Shown here: positions 1 through 12,250 of the stretch, piece after piece
Numbering within the stretch: position 1 is the first letter of the stretch
Layout of the letters: every line of letters starts with the position of its first letter
NCBI GenBank assembly: GCA_907163375.1
Contig: CAJQUW010011506.1
Location: forward strand, 124,001 to 188,000
From: Prostheceraeus crozeri
Lineage: Eukaryota; Platyhelminthes; Polycladida; Euryleptidae
Reading direction: 5' to 3'
DNA length: 64,000 nucleotides
Made by a program: the position numbers and the translations under genes
The notes under the pieces: model-generated
Databases searched by the model: none
Told to the model about the DNA's origin: nothing
Seen by the model: the letters and a program-made list of their open reading frames with translations, nothing else

Positions 1-125
1 TATTATGAAGAACGAAATTTGTAATACAGTTTAATCCTTTGAAATTCAGAAATCGTGAAATGTATTTTAGAAATCGTAAAATGCATTTCAGTTAATCAAT
101 ATTGGTTTCACGACAGTTGTTGGTG
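1..125. repeat. Degenerate AT-rich subrepeats, possible left inverted end of the relic
   Basis: The motif CAGAAATCGTRAAATG followed by ATTT recurs about every 25 bases. The region at 1110-1530 carries the reverse-complement version (ATTTACGATTCTG). This suggests long, subrepeat-built inverted ends around the transposase relic. The window start truncates this side. Confidence 0.35.
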
Positions 126-210
126 GCGTGAAAAGTGAATTGTAATTAAGATAATGTGAGTTGTATTGTATCAGTAGCAGATGGACCATATTTAAGTCAC
201 CTTCTAAGAC

Positions 211-453
211 ATGGTTTCTACCAGCAAAATGCAGATATCAGATAATTGTTCTATCTGTCAAACGACTTTAGCGAGGAAGCCTGTCGTGAGGCTGAATCCA
301 TGCTTGCACTTGATACACTCAGGTTGCGTCGCTCCTATTTTGATTAATGAGCCTAGCCTTTGCCCACTCTGTCGGGAAGACATCGATGAAACAGAGGAGT
401 ACGAACGGCGAAAAAGTACAAGCCAACGTCATCCCGAGAGCGAGAACTTATAG
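211..453 (+). pseudogene. RING-H2 finger segment, probably N-terminal part of a transposase relic
   Basis: An 80-residue reading frame carries a complete RING-H2 ligand set: CSIC at residues 13-16, a Cys after the NP pair, then His, His and Cys in the order C-L-H-L-I-H-S-G-C, and a final CPLC. This fits C-x2-C-x(n)-C-x-H-x2-H-x2-C-x(n)-C-x2-C with every ligand present. RING-H2 domains bind two zinc ions and usually recruit E2 ubiquitin-conjugating enzymes. Right after the RING the frame reaches a stop, but the +2 frame from base 435 continues with a helix-turn-helix typical of IS630/Tc1-like transposases. A single frameshift near 430 therefore appears to separate one original RING-HTH-DDE protein. 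A host RING gene abutting a transposon by chance is the alternative. Confidence 0.6.
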
Positions 454-910
454 TGGAGTGCTCAAATCGTGGAGAAGGCTGGAAAGTCCTGGCGGAGACC
501 ATAGGAGTCAAGTACAAGACTGCATGCTCCTGGATGGTTGGGTTGAGAGAGGAAACTCTCTCGAAGATCTTGTTGTGGTTTGTGACAGCGCACCATGTCA
601 CATCTCTTTGACTTCGCGGTTCGAGGGTTCACCAGCAGAATTTCTTCGATTGGGACCATATAGTCCTATGCTGAATCCCATAGAACACATCTGGGCAAAA
701 ATCAAATCGCATGTCAAATCTACAATTGGAATCCCTACAGTTGAAGGACCTGGAGTTGGTGAGCAGAGAATAGTGTACCTGGAGAATCTCATCGATGCGG
801 CCGTTGGTAGGCCTACTGTTACGAACGCACACTGTGCAAGGTCGGCAAAACATTCGGCAACTTTCCATGCACCAGCCATTAATTTGCAAGACATGGAACC
901 CGGTAGTTGA
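435..910 (+). mobile_element. IS630/Tc1-like DDE transposase relic with internal deletion
   Basis: Bases 435-545 encode a helix-turn-helix beginning RERELIVECSNRGEGW and ending KTACSWM, as in IS630/Tc1-type transposases. From about 552, in another frame, comes the C-terminal part of the catalytic domain: VVCDSAPCH (second catalytic Asp), then LRLGPYSPMLNPIEHIW (third acidic residue, Glu), PGVGEQR, and a Cys/His-rich end finishing LQDMEPGS with a stop at 908-910. Some 150 residues that normally lie between the helix-turn-helix and the second Asp, including the first catalytic Asp, are absent, and the two parts are out of frame. The copy cannot be active. The RING-H2 segment just upstream is probably the N-terminus of the same protein. 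Confidence 0.75.
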
Positions 911-1104
911 GCACGATTTTTTTCATATAATGTACACGCATAATACAATATATATCTGAATGGAAATTCCTTATTTTCACTTACCAAAATTGCGGCTAGC
1001 AAAGTGATTACAGTTATTCCCAAATGTTGTTCTACGAGTATTAACGATAATCGCCTTTAGCAGAACTTTTGCTTAATTTCTTTAAAAATTCGTAATTGCT
1101 CGTC

Positions 1105-1530
1105 GATGAATATTAATTGATCCTATCTGAAATACATGCAATGATAACTGAAAATCAGCGTGTGGTTTCTGAAAACCAATTGACATTTTCGATAATTCAA
1201 TTTGCGATTCTGAAAATGATGTTACGTTATCGAAAATACAACTCACCATTCAAAAATACAAATTACGAATTTTGGAGATTTCTGAAATTGACTTTATATT
1301 ATCTGAAAATATATTAACATCATCTGAAAATGAATTTACGATTCTACAATTCAATTTCTGATTTAGAAATTTTATGTTGTGTTTTCTGAAATATAAATTG
1401 CATTTCCATAATAAATTTCACGCATTTTCATATCTTCTCAAATTCATTTTACTTTGTCTGTAATACATGAGACAAAACTGCAATTCATTTAGAGCTTTCT
1501 GATTTACAATTTGTCTTTCAAAATTACATA
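1105..1530. repeat. Degenerate tandem TCTGAAAAT-type repeat, possible right inverted end
   Basis: About 420 bases are built from imperfect units around TTTCTGAAAATNNAATTTACGA, spaced roughly 20-26 bases apart. Compared with 1-125 the orientation is opposite. The small open frame at 1117-1317 lies inside these repeats and is not taken as a gene. Confidence 0.45.
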
Positions 1531-3367
1531 TTAAAGAATCTGAAAAACATGTGAAAAAGGTGTAGTAGTCAGTGTTATATGTTAGCACCGTCAATGACGC
1601 CGTTTACTCCAGAGAATGAGGCTGGCAGTGACAATTTGCTTTTCAAAATAGCATCAGCATCAATTTTACAATACCGCGGGTAATTTGTCATTGCTATATT
1701 TGGTCGTTGCGTCTTCTGTAGACTTGAAAGCTGACAATAGTGAGAACACGTATAGCAATATTTTTTACGGACAATTATGAGACACACACCAACCTAAAAG
1801 GAAAGGTGTTATAATCGATATTGCACGAGCACGAGGAAGTGAGAATGATCTGGTGATGAATCAAAAGATATTCTTCAACAGCGAAAATGTACTTGCATCC
1901 ACGAAATGCAGATCAGACTTTTTCGCCGTTGTTCAAATGAATTTGTATGTCTCTGTATTGTAATCTTTGTATTGACTTTATATGACCGACAAGAGGCTAA
2001 AATTGTTGACATCGCATCTCAATGTAAATTTTTGATAGGTCTATATGCTTTGCTTTCTCATTGCTTCATTTTGATCGGTGTCATATTTTTACGTTGGTAT
2101 GCTTCTAGTAAATGTCTAACACATTATAACCAAATTTTTGTATTGCAGTTCATATCGCACCATATGGTGGATTTTAGATCTTTTAGCACTTTTATTTCTT
2201 CGGGATTCTTTAGTGAGCAAGTGTCGCTATACTGTAAATACGTCATTGCACCTGGGTGATCATCCTGAAAGTGTCCCTATGCTTGTTTTTTTTATTTCAT
2301 TAGTTCAATTCATTTTGCATCTTGCAAATGCCAATTTTGTAGTGCAGAATTGAAATATGATAGCCACATGAAATTTTATCTTGTGGGATTTGTGGCATTT
2401 TCAGATAGCTGAAAAGCTGTTGATGACACAGTAATAAGTCTATTACTCAATATGAAAATTCGCATCGACCTTGTCTGCATAGACAGTTCGTCTCTAAGCA
2501 TTTCGACGAGTGGTCCCGACATACTTCATACATGTTGATAATGATTCGACTCTTTATCGGTTGGCAAGTCGCATATCGACCCGTCGACAACTTCTCTCTG
2601 TGCCTGGAGTTCTAGTAAGTGAGTTATGCTACAAACATATCAGCAGCGATGATCTCATTTACCGCTTGACTTTCAAAATCGATGATGACGCATGGCACAA
2701 AATTGACGCTGACACTAGAGCCGTCAATTTCAGGATTTGTTGACGCTGTAACTAGCGGCCTAAATAATTTTTGCAATTGACACTGACGCCGTCAATTTTT
2801 TCCTTGACGCGTACCACACTGCTAGTAGTCCTAAATCTCCACGAGTCTCTTATATTTCTCCCTTTATTGAGTGAAAATACTTCTAGAAGTTCATGTAGAA
2901 TATCTAAATTATAATCGTGATATCAGTCCTGCAAAATCAAACTTTCCGTTGTAGCATTTTCGAATTGAAATTTCTTATCATTCTGAGCCTCATTAAGATC
3001 TAATAAGGCCAATCCCAATTCCTAATTAAATTCCTAATAAGGCCATCATTCAATTCATTCATATTTTGTTGTGATTATTTGATCAAATAGAAACTCAAAA
3101 TCTACGTTTTAGATTATTAATGTTAATACTGGGGTGACTAGGGTTTAAATAATGTTTCTTGGAAATGCTTCAAAGAAGAATGATTTCTCTTTTTTTGTTT
3201 TCGTTGTTTTTATTATTCCTATGATTTCCATCATTTCTTTTTAAATTGAAAAACTCAATAGATGTGTCAAAAACCTCAGCAGCTGTATGTGAAATAAGTA
3301 CAGTAAATCACAGGTAATGTCGATGACATGCTATTCGCATGTCCACAAAGTTACATGTTAATGTGAT
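1531..3367. other. Intergenic, no gene recognised
   Basis: Short open frames only. At 2698-2830 the words TTGACGCTGAC and CCGTCAATT recur several times in near-palindromic order, with a relative near 1578-1600; this is a small degenerate repeat of unknown origin. Nothing else is recognised. Confidence 0.5.
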
Positions 3368-3553
3368 GAAGCTTTAACGTCACTACTCCAAAACTTGAGG
3401 CTTGGACGGTACTGAGTCAGACTTTTCTGGAGCGTTGTGTTACTTTTGGACCGGATGCCCTTCCTGCCGACTTTCAATGACACTTTCGGGGCTCGACCTC
3501 TGGACAGAAAGATCGCTAGGCCAAGCACTTAACCACTGTGCCACGGAGACCAC
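3368..3553 (-). mobile_element. tRNA-derived SINE, copy 1
   Basis: The reverse strand begins GTGGTCTCCGTGGCACAGTG, containing an RNA polymerase III A-box-like sequence, followed about 40 bases later by the B-box-like GGTCGAGCCCC. The body includes GGAAGGGCATCCGG, and the copy ends in GTGACGTTAAAGC. Two relatives occur at 35230-35417 and 62170-62355. No clear target-site duplication was seen. Confidence 0.75.
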
Positions 3554-6420
3554 AATAATGATACTTATGTTTATTGATAACTACTAAATTTCCTGAGAGC
3601 ACTCTGAGCTTTCACATTTGCCTTTCTAGCAAGCCAAGGAAAGACAGTAGGACTATTGGTTCACTTCTATTAATCTCCTGCAGGGCTCCTACGCAATCTG
3701 AACAATTAAGTTCCCTGACAAAAATTTTTGGACAGCATGTTAAAGCATTATTTTTTGGTAGTTCGTTTGAATGTCAAATTATTGCATTCTTCTGGTAACA
3801 ATGTGTAATAAGATAAAGCTGAGCATATTTTTTGCTATCATCACACAATTTTCAAAAAGACTTCGAAAGCATTGTTAAGTATACACAAAGTACCTTTTTA
3901 AATACAAAGTGACCAAGCCGGACCAGCGAAATCGATATTATGTAGTATATTAATCTAGTGCGTTGAAAGACTGGTTTAGTTATAAGTATTTAATGTATTT
4001 TATTCAATAATGCGAAGCATCATAATCAATAAGCGAGAAAATTATAAGTTAGAAACATACACATTCTATTGAATCGGGTAGAGAACTTCATAAAAACTAA
4101 CCAACATCTCATTAAAAGTATAGATAGTCAATTTTTCAGTGAAGAAAACTTCAGTTGTACAACACCCTATATTTTTCGCTGACATTTAATCGGATAAAAT
4201 AATTCCCTGACATTTAAGTTAAATTTCACTGTTTTAAAACTTCACATTTTCATATTTCTAGCACATATTTTCTCTCTCATAGTCAAACCAACGAAAACAG
4301 GAGACGCATATTCAAAAACTGATCGCATAAACATGACATGAACCTAATGTAGCTCTAAAGCTGGATTAAGAAGCATCAGGGAGCCTATCAACAGATATTT
4401 ATCATACCCACCAATCACTGGGGTCTACATTATAATTTAAAAACACAACGCATTCACAAGCATGCATAAACAATAAACAAATTTTGAAAACATGCATAAA
4501 AACTGCGATCATTAAAAAATGTTTGAAAGCAAAGCTTTCCAGACATGCAAAAATTGTAACTCATTTTCAAAAGTGTAGTTTAAATCATCTTTGAAAACAA
4601 TATCTTGAGACAAGTTGAACTAAGTCAGCTTTGACAAACAGTTATTCAATTGAAACCATATGCCTAATTTTAGTGAAATACAACATGTTGCAATCGTGCC
4701 TATTTTTAATGATTCAACATGATTGATGATTATAGGCTCAAATGAGCAATTTCAATCAAAATTACCGTTTTCCAACAGTAGCACCAAAATGAAATATAAT
4801 TTAGAGTAATGTAGATATTTCTGTAGATATGTTTGTCCATTGTAGCTCTATTTATGATATGTCATCTAATGTATGAAAAATGATCGCTGGGCCTTATTTC
4901 ATGCAAAAGATGCGACGGTTGCTTAATCTTACTGTGACTGAAGAAGTGCTGTTAGCCATTTAGAAATTGCTTTTCATGCATTTTCATGCTTTTACTTTAA
5001 AATGTTCATGAGGCAGCCATTGCCAACTGTTTCTCAGTCCAATGTCACAGCATTGACTCGTACCTGTTAGTTGATGGTCAGTTTAAATATACGAGTACTA
5101 GTGTATATCGTGATATTCAGCATTGCGACTACTTTCATAAAGACTTGCATAAAGCTTATTCAGAAAAATGGTGTGATGAGATTCAATATTTCTATCTCCC
5201 ACATTCACTTACAACTTGCCTACAATATCACTAAAGGAGGATTAAGTAATTAAAATTTCATTTTATAGGTTCGCATGCAATTTGCAACTGAATGACAATG
5301 AATTTTTGAATCTTTCCGGAATGGACCCCCCTAGATGACGTAGTCGTGGGCCCCTTCAAAGTAAGAAACTTACGATTATTCGATATCACACAACCCGGTA
5401 AGTTTTTAAAGCGTTAAAGCAGAAGTTGGGTCTCTTCTAGTAAAGATGCTTCTGAATCGTCACAGTTAGCAAGTAAATGTATTTAATTATTACTGATGCT
5501 TATTCAATAATCAGTCTCATCAAGGTGCACTACATGTAGAAGATATTGACTCGAGCAGCTACTATTTTCAGGAGAACCGTTTTCGAAGGTTAGACAGAGT
5601 ATGCCACAAAGACCCCTCTACCCTCCCCCCAATGAAAATCAGCATGAATTTATTGAACGATTGACGATTTCAGCTCGATATAAAGACTGCAAATTATCGA
5701 ATAATCTACATGTAGGTTTATGGATGATTTTACTTAACTGCTTCAAAGACAACTTTCTTCATTTCGATCAAAAATTTTACATTCAAATTTATAATGCAGT
5801 ATTCTCGTGCAGCTTTGCCATTTTCTATTAATCGTGCCATGACGTCACACAGTACAAGATCCCGTCTTTATTGTGAAGAATTTTCATGATGCCACTAGGA
5901 AATTGCTATTCAGCTGTTCTACGTTTGGAAGACCGCTTCAGCAGAGCGGTCTGGTCACAGCAAATATCTTCATACAAAATCCATGGTCAGCGCGGTCTAA
6001 ATGCTTGGGCAAGCCATTTTCTTTGAGAGAGCCATCATTCTTTCGAGAAATCGAGAATGTGTGGTAAAATCTTCCTTTCTATGCTGCATAAAATATACCG
6101 AATGTCATGAAGGATGGAATGCCAGCGCACTACTACAGACCCATCGTAAATTATTTAAACAGCAATTCTCCTAAATCCAGGGATGAGAACGCCATGTCAG
6201 AAAAAATCCGGAAGATATCTTCAAGGGGGCCAAACGCTACCTTTTCTGGGGCCCATTTTCAGTTTTCATATGATTACAAGTAATCCAAGATTCAATTTTA
6301 AATAGTTATGAATCTTTATGCGCCTATACATTATATACCATATGCTGCGACTAAAAATACATTGATTATTAGTGCATTAAGGCCATAGATAATAACAAAT
6401 TAGAGCTCAACCATTTTGAG
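3554..6420. other. Intergenic, no gene recognised
   Basis: AT-rich sequence with only short open frames. I found no splice-bounded exon, RNA gene or repeat array that I can support. Confidence 0.5.
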
Positions 6421-6715
6421 GCAAAGTATCGCAGACGAAACCTCCAGTCTTTTATGAGTGTAACTAGTAGAGGTTTGATGTTTTTAAAACGCCACAGGCG
6501 AAACTTGCACCCTTTTGGGAGTATAACTGGTTCAATTTTGATGTTCTATAAAGAGCCGCAGGCAAAACCTAGAGCCTTTTGAGAGTGCAACTAGTAGGGG
6601 TTTGATGTTTTATAAAGCGCCGCAGGAGAAGCCTCCACCCTTTTGGGAGTGCACCTAGTAGAATTTTGATGTTTTATGAAGCGCCGCAGGAAAAACCTCT
6701 AGGTTATTGGATAGA
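6421..6715. repeat. 64-bp tandem repeat array, about 4.5 units
   Basis: Units carry GCCGCAGGCGAAACCTC, then CCTTTTGGGAGTG, CAACTAGTAG and TTTTGATGTTTTAT. The GCAGG-type landmark falls at about 6431, 6494, 6558, 6622 and 6686, giving a period of 63-64 bases. Two more units appear 1 kb downstream. Confidence 0.85.
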
Positions 6716-7754
6716 CCTCTGACTGTTTAATTCTATAATATTTAGCTAGGTAAATAAAATGAATGCTCAATATATCCCTCTTTTAGAATTTCTCAAAATT
6801 AGGGTACTTTGAAAAATTCCCACTATCAAAAAGATAAAAAAAAACATTCCCGGTATAAACAAATTTTATTTTGAACAATGAATGAAACGAATCATCAGAG
6901 ACTCTATAAAGTGTCAAATCAATTCACTGGTCTTCTTCACAGTCATAGAAAATGTAATGTGCTTTTCAATTTGCTCCAGCGCAATCCTCGTGTACCCACG
7001 ATCCACATTGAGTGTATTGTATCCAGTCAACCTGAAGACCACATCTTAGGTCATCACTATACTCCCCATCAAAGAACTGACTGAAGTTACTTGGGTCACT
7101 TGTTTATGTTTGAGGCGTGTATCCATTACAACAGGTTGATTTGGATTAGAGATATTTCGAGATTTTGTTTTCTCCATAGGCATATTTTCTTTACCTTTGT
7201 TTCTAGGAGTGGATTCTTTTTTCTTCTCTGATTGTTGAACTTCAGAAACATAGTTGGAGGTAGTCAAGAGACGGATATCTTTGGTCTCTCAGCTGCAATT
7301 CATCCTTGTCGCTCACACGGTGAGGTTTATTAAGCTGGAGAGACATAGCGCTTAGTGTCCCATATTACCCTCCTTACATATCGTATTTCAAAAGCTATAA
7401 AAATATTTGATAAAATTAAATTGAAAAAGTGAAATATTGTAAGCATAGCACAAGACTCAAGCTTCCATATCCAATCCATTTAAATTCATGAGAAAACTTG
7501 ATTGATGATATAATAATAGCCTTACTGAAATCTAAATTTTACATCAACCCTATTTTTGACCTACAAAAATTCGTATATCACTTGTGTTTTAATCACACAA
7601 GCGGAAGTATGCAGCCGATTTTGCTTAAATTTGTGTTTGCAGCTAATGATCACATCAATAGGTAACCACCTTCATTATTCCAAAATATTTGCAGGAAGTA
7701 TACCGTAATTTTTCGAAGATATTCGTTAAGTGTCCCATATTGCCCGCACCTACC
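6716..7754. other. Non-repetitive segment between the two blocks of the 64-bp array
   Basis: About 1 kb of unrelated sequence separates the two array blocks. A short direct repeat with the core GTGTCCCATATT lies at about 7356 and 7731, the second copy right next to the resumed array. No coding function is recognised. A 73-residue minus-strand frame at 7046-7267 is lysine-rich and has no known motif. Confidence 0.45.
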
Positions 7755-7870
7755 CTAATAGAATTTTGATATTTTCAAAGCCCTGCAGGCGAAACCTCCA
7801 GCATTTTGAGAGTATAACTAGTGGAATTTTGATGTATTTAATGCTCTGCAGGCGAAACCTCCTGGAATGT
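7755..7870. repeat. Second block of the 64-bp tandem repeat, about 2 units
   Basis: GCAGGCGAAACCTCC occurs at about 7785 and 7848 (period 63) with the same flanking words as the block at 6421-6715. Confidence 0.8.
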
Positions 7871-8349
7871 ATAAAACACTTTCTCGGCATTACATTATCA
7901 AACAGGAATTAGGCCTACAACTCTTCTCAGCTCCATGTTATTTCAAAATGTCATGATGAGGGAGGTTTTTGTGAATCAAAATTTCTTGGTGTTTATAGTG
8001 AGTTTATACTGTATGAGTAATAATAAATACTCAGTAGAACAAATGGAATTGTTTTGAAATAGAATCGACTTGGACAATCACCATGAAATAGTACATGGAG
8101 CCTACAAGTGAATCAGTGTACTTTTTCCTTACAATCCATTTCATTTGAATTGGAGGGGCAGTTTCAGAATTAGAGAGAATTTTTGAATGTACCGGTATGC
8201 AGAATTTCTACACGAAAACTACACGAAACGCAAATTCGAAACGAAAAGAAATCCTTGTCACTTCTGTAGTTGTTTGCGAGATTTAAATTTCCGCTGGTGT
8301 CTTCGCCTAAATTTAGCCACTCTTGCAACAAGTGATCGTACAAAATATT
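7871..8349. other. Intergenic, nothing recognised
   Basis: No gene, repeat array or element end was recognised before the start of the inverted arm at 8350. Confidence 0.5.
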
Positions 8350-9407
8350 CTTTCGTCACTCCCTTGTGTTCCCAAAATTTTTATTAGATTTTTCTTTCAT
8401 ATTTTTCTGGCACGCTTCTTAAATGACACGTTTTGGAGAGCATCAAAGCGATCAGAACTCTGTTCATAATAGACTCAATGATTACGTATTACTACTTTCT
8501 CGTCAAGCATTCCCACCTAAATTTACTTCTTATTTCAAAACCTTAATTACTTGCTTTTCGTCCTGTTTCTTCAGGATTCACGAAAGGATCACTGACTTCC
8601 TTATAGAAGAATCTTCTGCTCAAGAGTCAAGCGGATTTTTAGAAAGCATCAGCTTTCAATTTGATCACCCTTAAAAATTGCAGGGTCCTTAAGGTCCCCC
8701 CTAATAATCTGCATAGCCCAGTTCATAATTTTAAAGAGCCCTATATAATCTAAAAAGGCCGCACATGCTCTTATCTTTAACGGTGGCGGCATCAATACTA
8801 TAAGCCCCTTACCATCTCAAAAGGCCCCTCACGATCTTGAACGGTTCTGTTCACAATATCAAAAGGACTCCCTCACGATCTTAGAAGGGCCCTTCACAAT
8901 GTCTAGAGGTCCCTTTCGCAATCTCAAAAGGGCCTCCTCACGATCTTAGAAGGGCTGGTTACAAACAACAAGCAAAGTCAGAATGAAAAATTGATAAAGT
9001 ACAGGCATAGCCATAACTTCGGAAATACACAAGGTTATCAAACCAAACTTCACACACGACATAACCACAACTCAGACAATAGCGCAATACCACATACAGA
9101 CCAGTACTGCAACAAACACGTGCTCAGCAGAGCAAAACATTATAGTTCATCATTAAAGCTATTTCACACAATCGCCACCAGCCAATCAATTTCAAGCATA
9201 GCCATAGCGACCTAGATATTCACTCAATTAACGCAAACAACACCACAAACTAATGTTTATGATCCCAAAGGATGCGCAATTCAGTCCCCATCCTCCTCCG
9301 TGCCCTGCAACGGACGCAACAGGCTCTCAAAGTTGACCTAATTTCACGGATTTCAGGAAATTTCACCATCTCCTCTACATTTCAAGCATAGCGATAACTT
9401 CCTAGAT
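8350..9407. repeat. Left arm of a large inverted repeat (foldback-like element)
   Basis: This arm runs from CTTTCGTCACTCCC to CCTAGAT and is matched in reverse complement by 15004-16124. Two open frames of 83 and 74 residues, at 8423-8674 and 8991-9215, give identical translations in the opposite arm, so the arms are nearly identical and the duplication is young or homogenised. Neither frame resembles a known protein family, and identity here reflects DNA identity rather than proof of coding. No target-site duplication is obvious at the outer ends. Confidence 0.9.
8680..8962. repeat. About 22-bp minisatellite inside the left arm
   Basis: Consecutive units such as TTCACAATATCAAAAGGACTC, CTCACGATCTTAGAAGGGC and TTCGCAATCTCAAAAGGGC repeat every 21-22 bases. 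The matching part of the right arm (about 15450-15680) has extra units, so the arms differ here by array expansion. Confidence 0.75.
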
Positions 9408-12099
9408 CAGGGAATCCGGGGCCTTTTAGTCGAAAAATTCCAGGACAATTACAGGACATTTTCCGCGACAAATACAAAATTCGAGGACATTTTCAATTTG
9501 CTTATATATGAATTATCCTCAATTTTCTGCTGATGGTCATTCTTAGTCATGTATTCGAAAATGTTGAGGTGTTCATTAGTGAAACAATCGTCATCACATT
9601 AACAAGAGTCTGTCTTTTTACTTATATCATACCCATCATTGGGATTTACCATTTATGTTTGTCCTATATTTTTGACAAACTTTTGACTTATGAATGATCA
9701 AAACAATATTAACGATGTTTCTTCTCATAATGACAACCGATTCAGCTAATGGATAATCAACTCGGATAATTGATCTAAATCATTTTGCGCATTTTCATGG
9801 CTTAAAGGCAATGATGTCAATGCAAAATTGGTTTAGTGCAAATGGAATGTTGAGTAAGATGGAGTGTGTTACCATTACGAAATCTTTATAATCTGAGCAG
9901 TTGAGCGTCATAAACACGTAAATGCTGTCTGTGGACATGATCCGGTTGAGTTCATCTAACCAAACTTGCGAAAAGCTATCGGAATCGAGATTTTCCAGCG
10001 CTAATTGCTATCGCTTGAGAAAATAAAAAGCTAGCTGAAGTTCTTCGATCGAAAGCACAAAATTGTAAACTAAAAAAATTTGAAATATTCGGCGTACCTG
10101 CATCTTCTGTGGTCGAAAGTTTATGTATATAATGGAGTATCCGAGAGTTATGCTAGAAGTCGTACGCCCGTGCATTCTATCTCCGGTCTTGACTAACTTA
10201 AAGATTCATATAGGCCTAGTCAGATATCGCGTCTAACTTAAACCTGTATCTGAAACCATTTTTACAGTGTATGCCTTTTCCTTCTACCGTGTATCGCATT
10301 ATGTTTTTGACACATGGCCGATAGTCTAGAAGCGGTGGATTTCCTAAACCTCACTCTTCAAAGTTAGTGAATAAAACTTGTCTTAGCATTTTGAAATCTC
10401 ATGTACGCAAGGCATATATAGTACTCATTGCATTGCATTTAATCGAGCTGAATCGAATCTACTTTCTCAACGTAGCTCTTTTTGTTCCGAATCTATGTTT
10501 AATAGTTCCATGATTCCCAAAACGGAAAAGTCGATTTGCATAGTCTCACAGGAAAGCATTAAACTTCTCCCTTAATCATTAATCGAAATTTGCCTTCGAT
10601 ATGTAAAGATTCAATATATTATTGTACAAAACAAAACTGTTCTACATATGAACTTCTAGCAGCATTAACACAGTAGACCTACTGTCACTTTACACGATAC
10701 GCGCTTTTTGCATAGTATTTCAAAAGAACAATTTCTGTGCTTTAAATTCTTTTCCACAGAGCCAAGAGGTCTTCGTATAAAGCCAAAAGAAGATGTTTTA
10801 CAGAACAGTCTATAATTCTCAGAAACATATCAGCGTCTGTATAGTCAATCGTTTTTTAATAAGTCGAGCTGCTATTGCCGATGAAAGCAATTATCTCTGC
10901 TAGGTCCAAATTTTCGCCTAATCAGCCTCATTTGTGAGCAAATCCTTTAGTCCCTAAAAATTGATATCAGAAGCTTTTGAAAATGCATCATTTTCTCCTT
11001 ACAGACTTATGAACATTTTCACTATGAAATTACTTTAAGAAACCTTCATAATACTTCAAAATTGATTGTTTAGATGACATGAATACTCAACAGGAAAAGT
11101 GGATTTAGTTATATCACGTCTGAAAATTTAGCCACTGCAAATATAAAAACGTTTAATCAGATAACAGTAGCTAAAACGAGGAAAAACTTTATGAAACATA
11201 GCCATAATATTTAATGAATGCCTGTCGAAATTTCACCCAATTTGCCAATAGCAAATCTCAAATTTGCCCGAGCATGGCTGCAACTTTCAAGACATGGTTG
11301 TGTCGATGTTGAGAGATGTGAACAAGGCCTGCTGATGATTCCTAATATTGGATGAAATAGCTGCTATTCAGGTCTGTTCCCATTTTTCAACTGAGGATAC
11401 AACTCAATATTTAATTATCCTATATTTACACAAACGTAGCCATTCTTGAAACGAAAAGGCCTTCATAGAAATTCTATACAAATGAATTCAGGATTTTCGG
11501 AATAGTGTCAATAACACTTTATGATTATGAACCACCTGGCTCAGAATAACACCGCTTCGAAGAGGTCCTTTGGCGTTTCTATGCGTTCCACAACAAGAAG
11601 GGCAGGTAGGAACTCCGTTCCCAAGCGTTCCCCCCTCCGACGAAAGCTCTGATTTGTACTGATTTCAAAATTCAGGCTCCTTGAAACTTCAAAATGCAAA
11701 TTTAAATTCTGAGATTTGGTGCAAGTATTAAGGCTACTTAGATAGGGAGTTTGTACAGTAACTTCCAGCACTTTCTCCACACGAACAATCAGTAAAATCG
11801 GGAAATACCAATTTCCTCGAAAAATGGTGAGAGTTATCATAAAATGACTTGGCGCTACATGGATAATGAGTTTGCACAGTCCTCCAACCGGTGAAATAGT
11901 ATTTTACTAATCATGTCTAAGTTTGAACACAAACTTCCCCAACACGTCGGTAGATACAGGTTATTATACAATAACTACAAGAATCCAGACAGAGATGTAG
12001 GAGTAAGTTAAGCCAGAGATGAACATGAATGTAAGGAAATATATCAAAATATTTCATCAATTAATCCAAAGCGAATAGAAGATTGATCGGTGGACATAG
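9408..12099. other. Interior of the foldback-like element, left part
   Basis: Unique spacer between the arms. Around 9430-9700 the text (CAGGACATTTT, TCCTATATTTTT) resembles non-coding sequence seen before the hAT-like fragment at 33.9 kb, so part of it may be transposon leader. A 99-residue minus-strand frame at 11541-11840 has no recognised motif. Confidence 0.4.
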
Positions 12100-12250
12100 C
12101 ATTATTCTTGTCAAAATTACATAATTCCAGCGAGGAAAGATCATTTTCTGCCTTGGTATGCCACAGAAAATCAATGTAAGAGTTGTCAAGCTATCCGGTG
12201 TCACATTTAACATTGCAGAAACTCACCCAAATGTTGACATAGAACACAGT
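12100..12250 (+). pseudogene. Probable hAT transposase C-terminal dimerisation relic
   Basis: The frame through 12128-12180 reads SSEERSFSALVCHRKSM, which matches the ERSFSAL core of the hAT C-terminal dimerisation region. A stop follows directly, and another frame continues with KLSGVTFNIAETHPNVDIE, which resembles the residues usually downstream. The fragment is short and broken, so this is a family-level guess from motif similarity. Confidence 0.4.

Noticed and set aside
8423..8674. 83-residue ORF conserved at 100 percent with 15799-16050
   Set aside because: The identity is explained by the inverted repeat arms at DNA level; there is no evidence of selection on protein.
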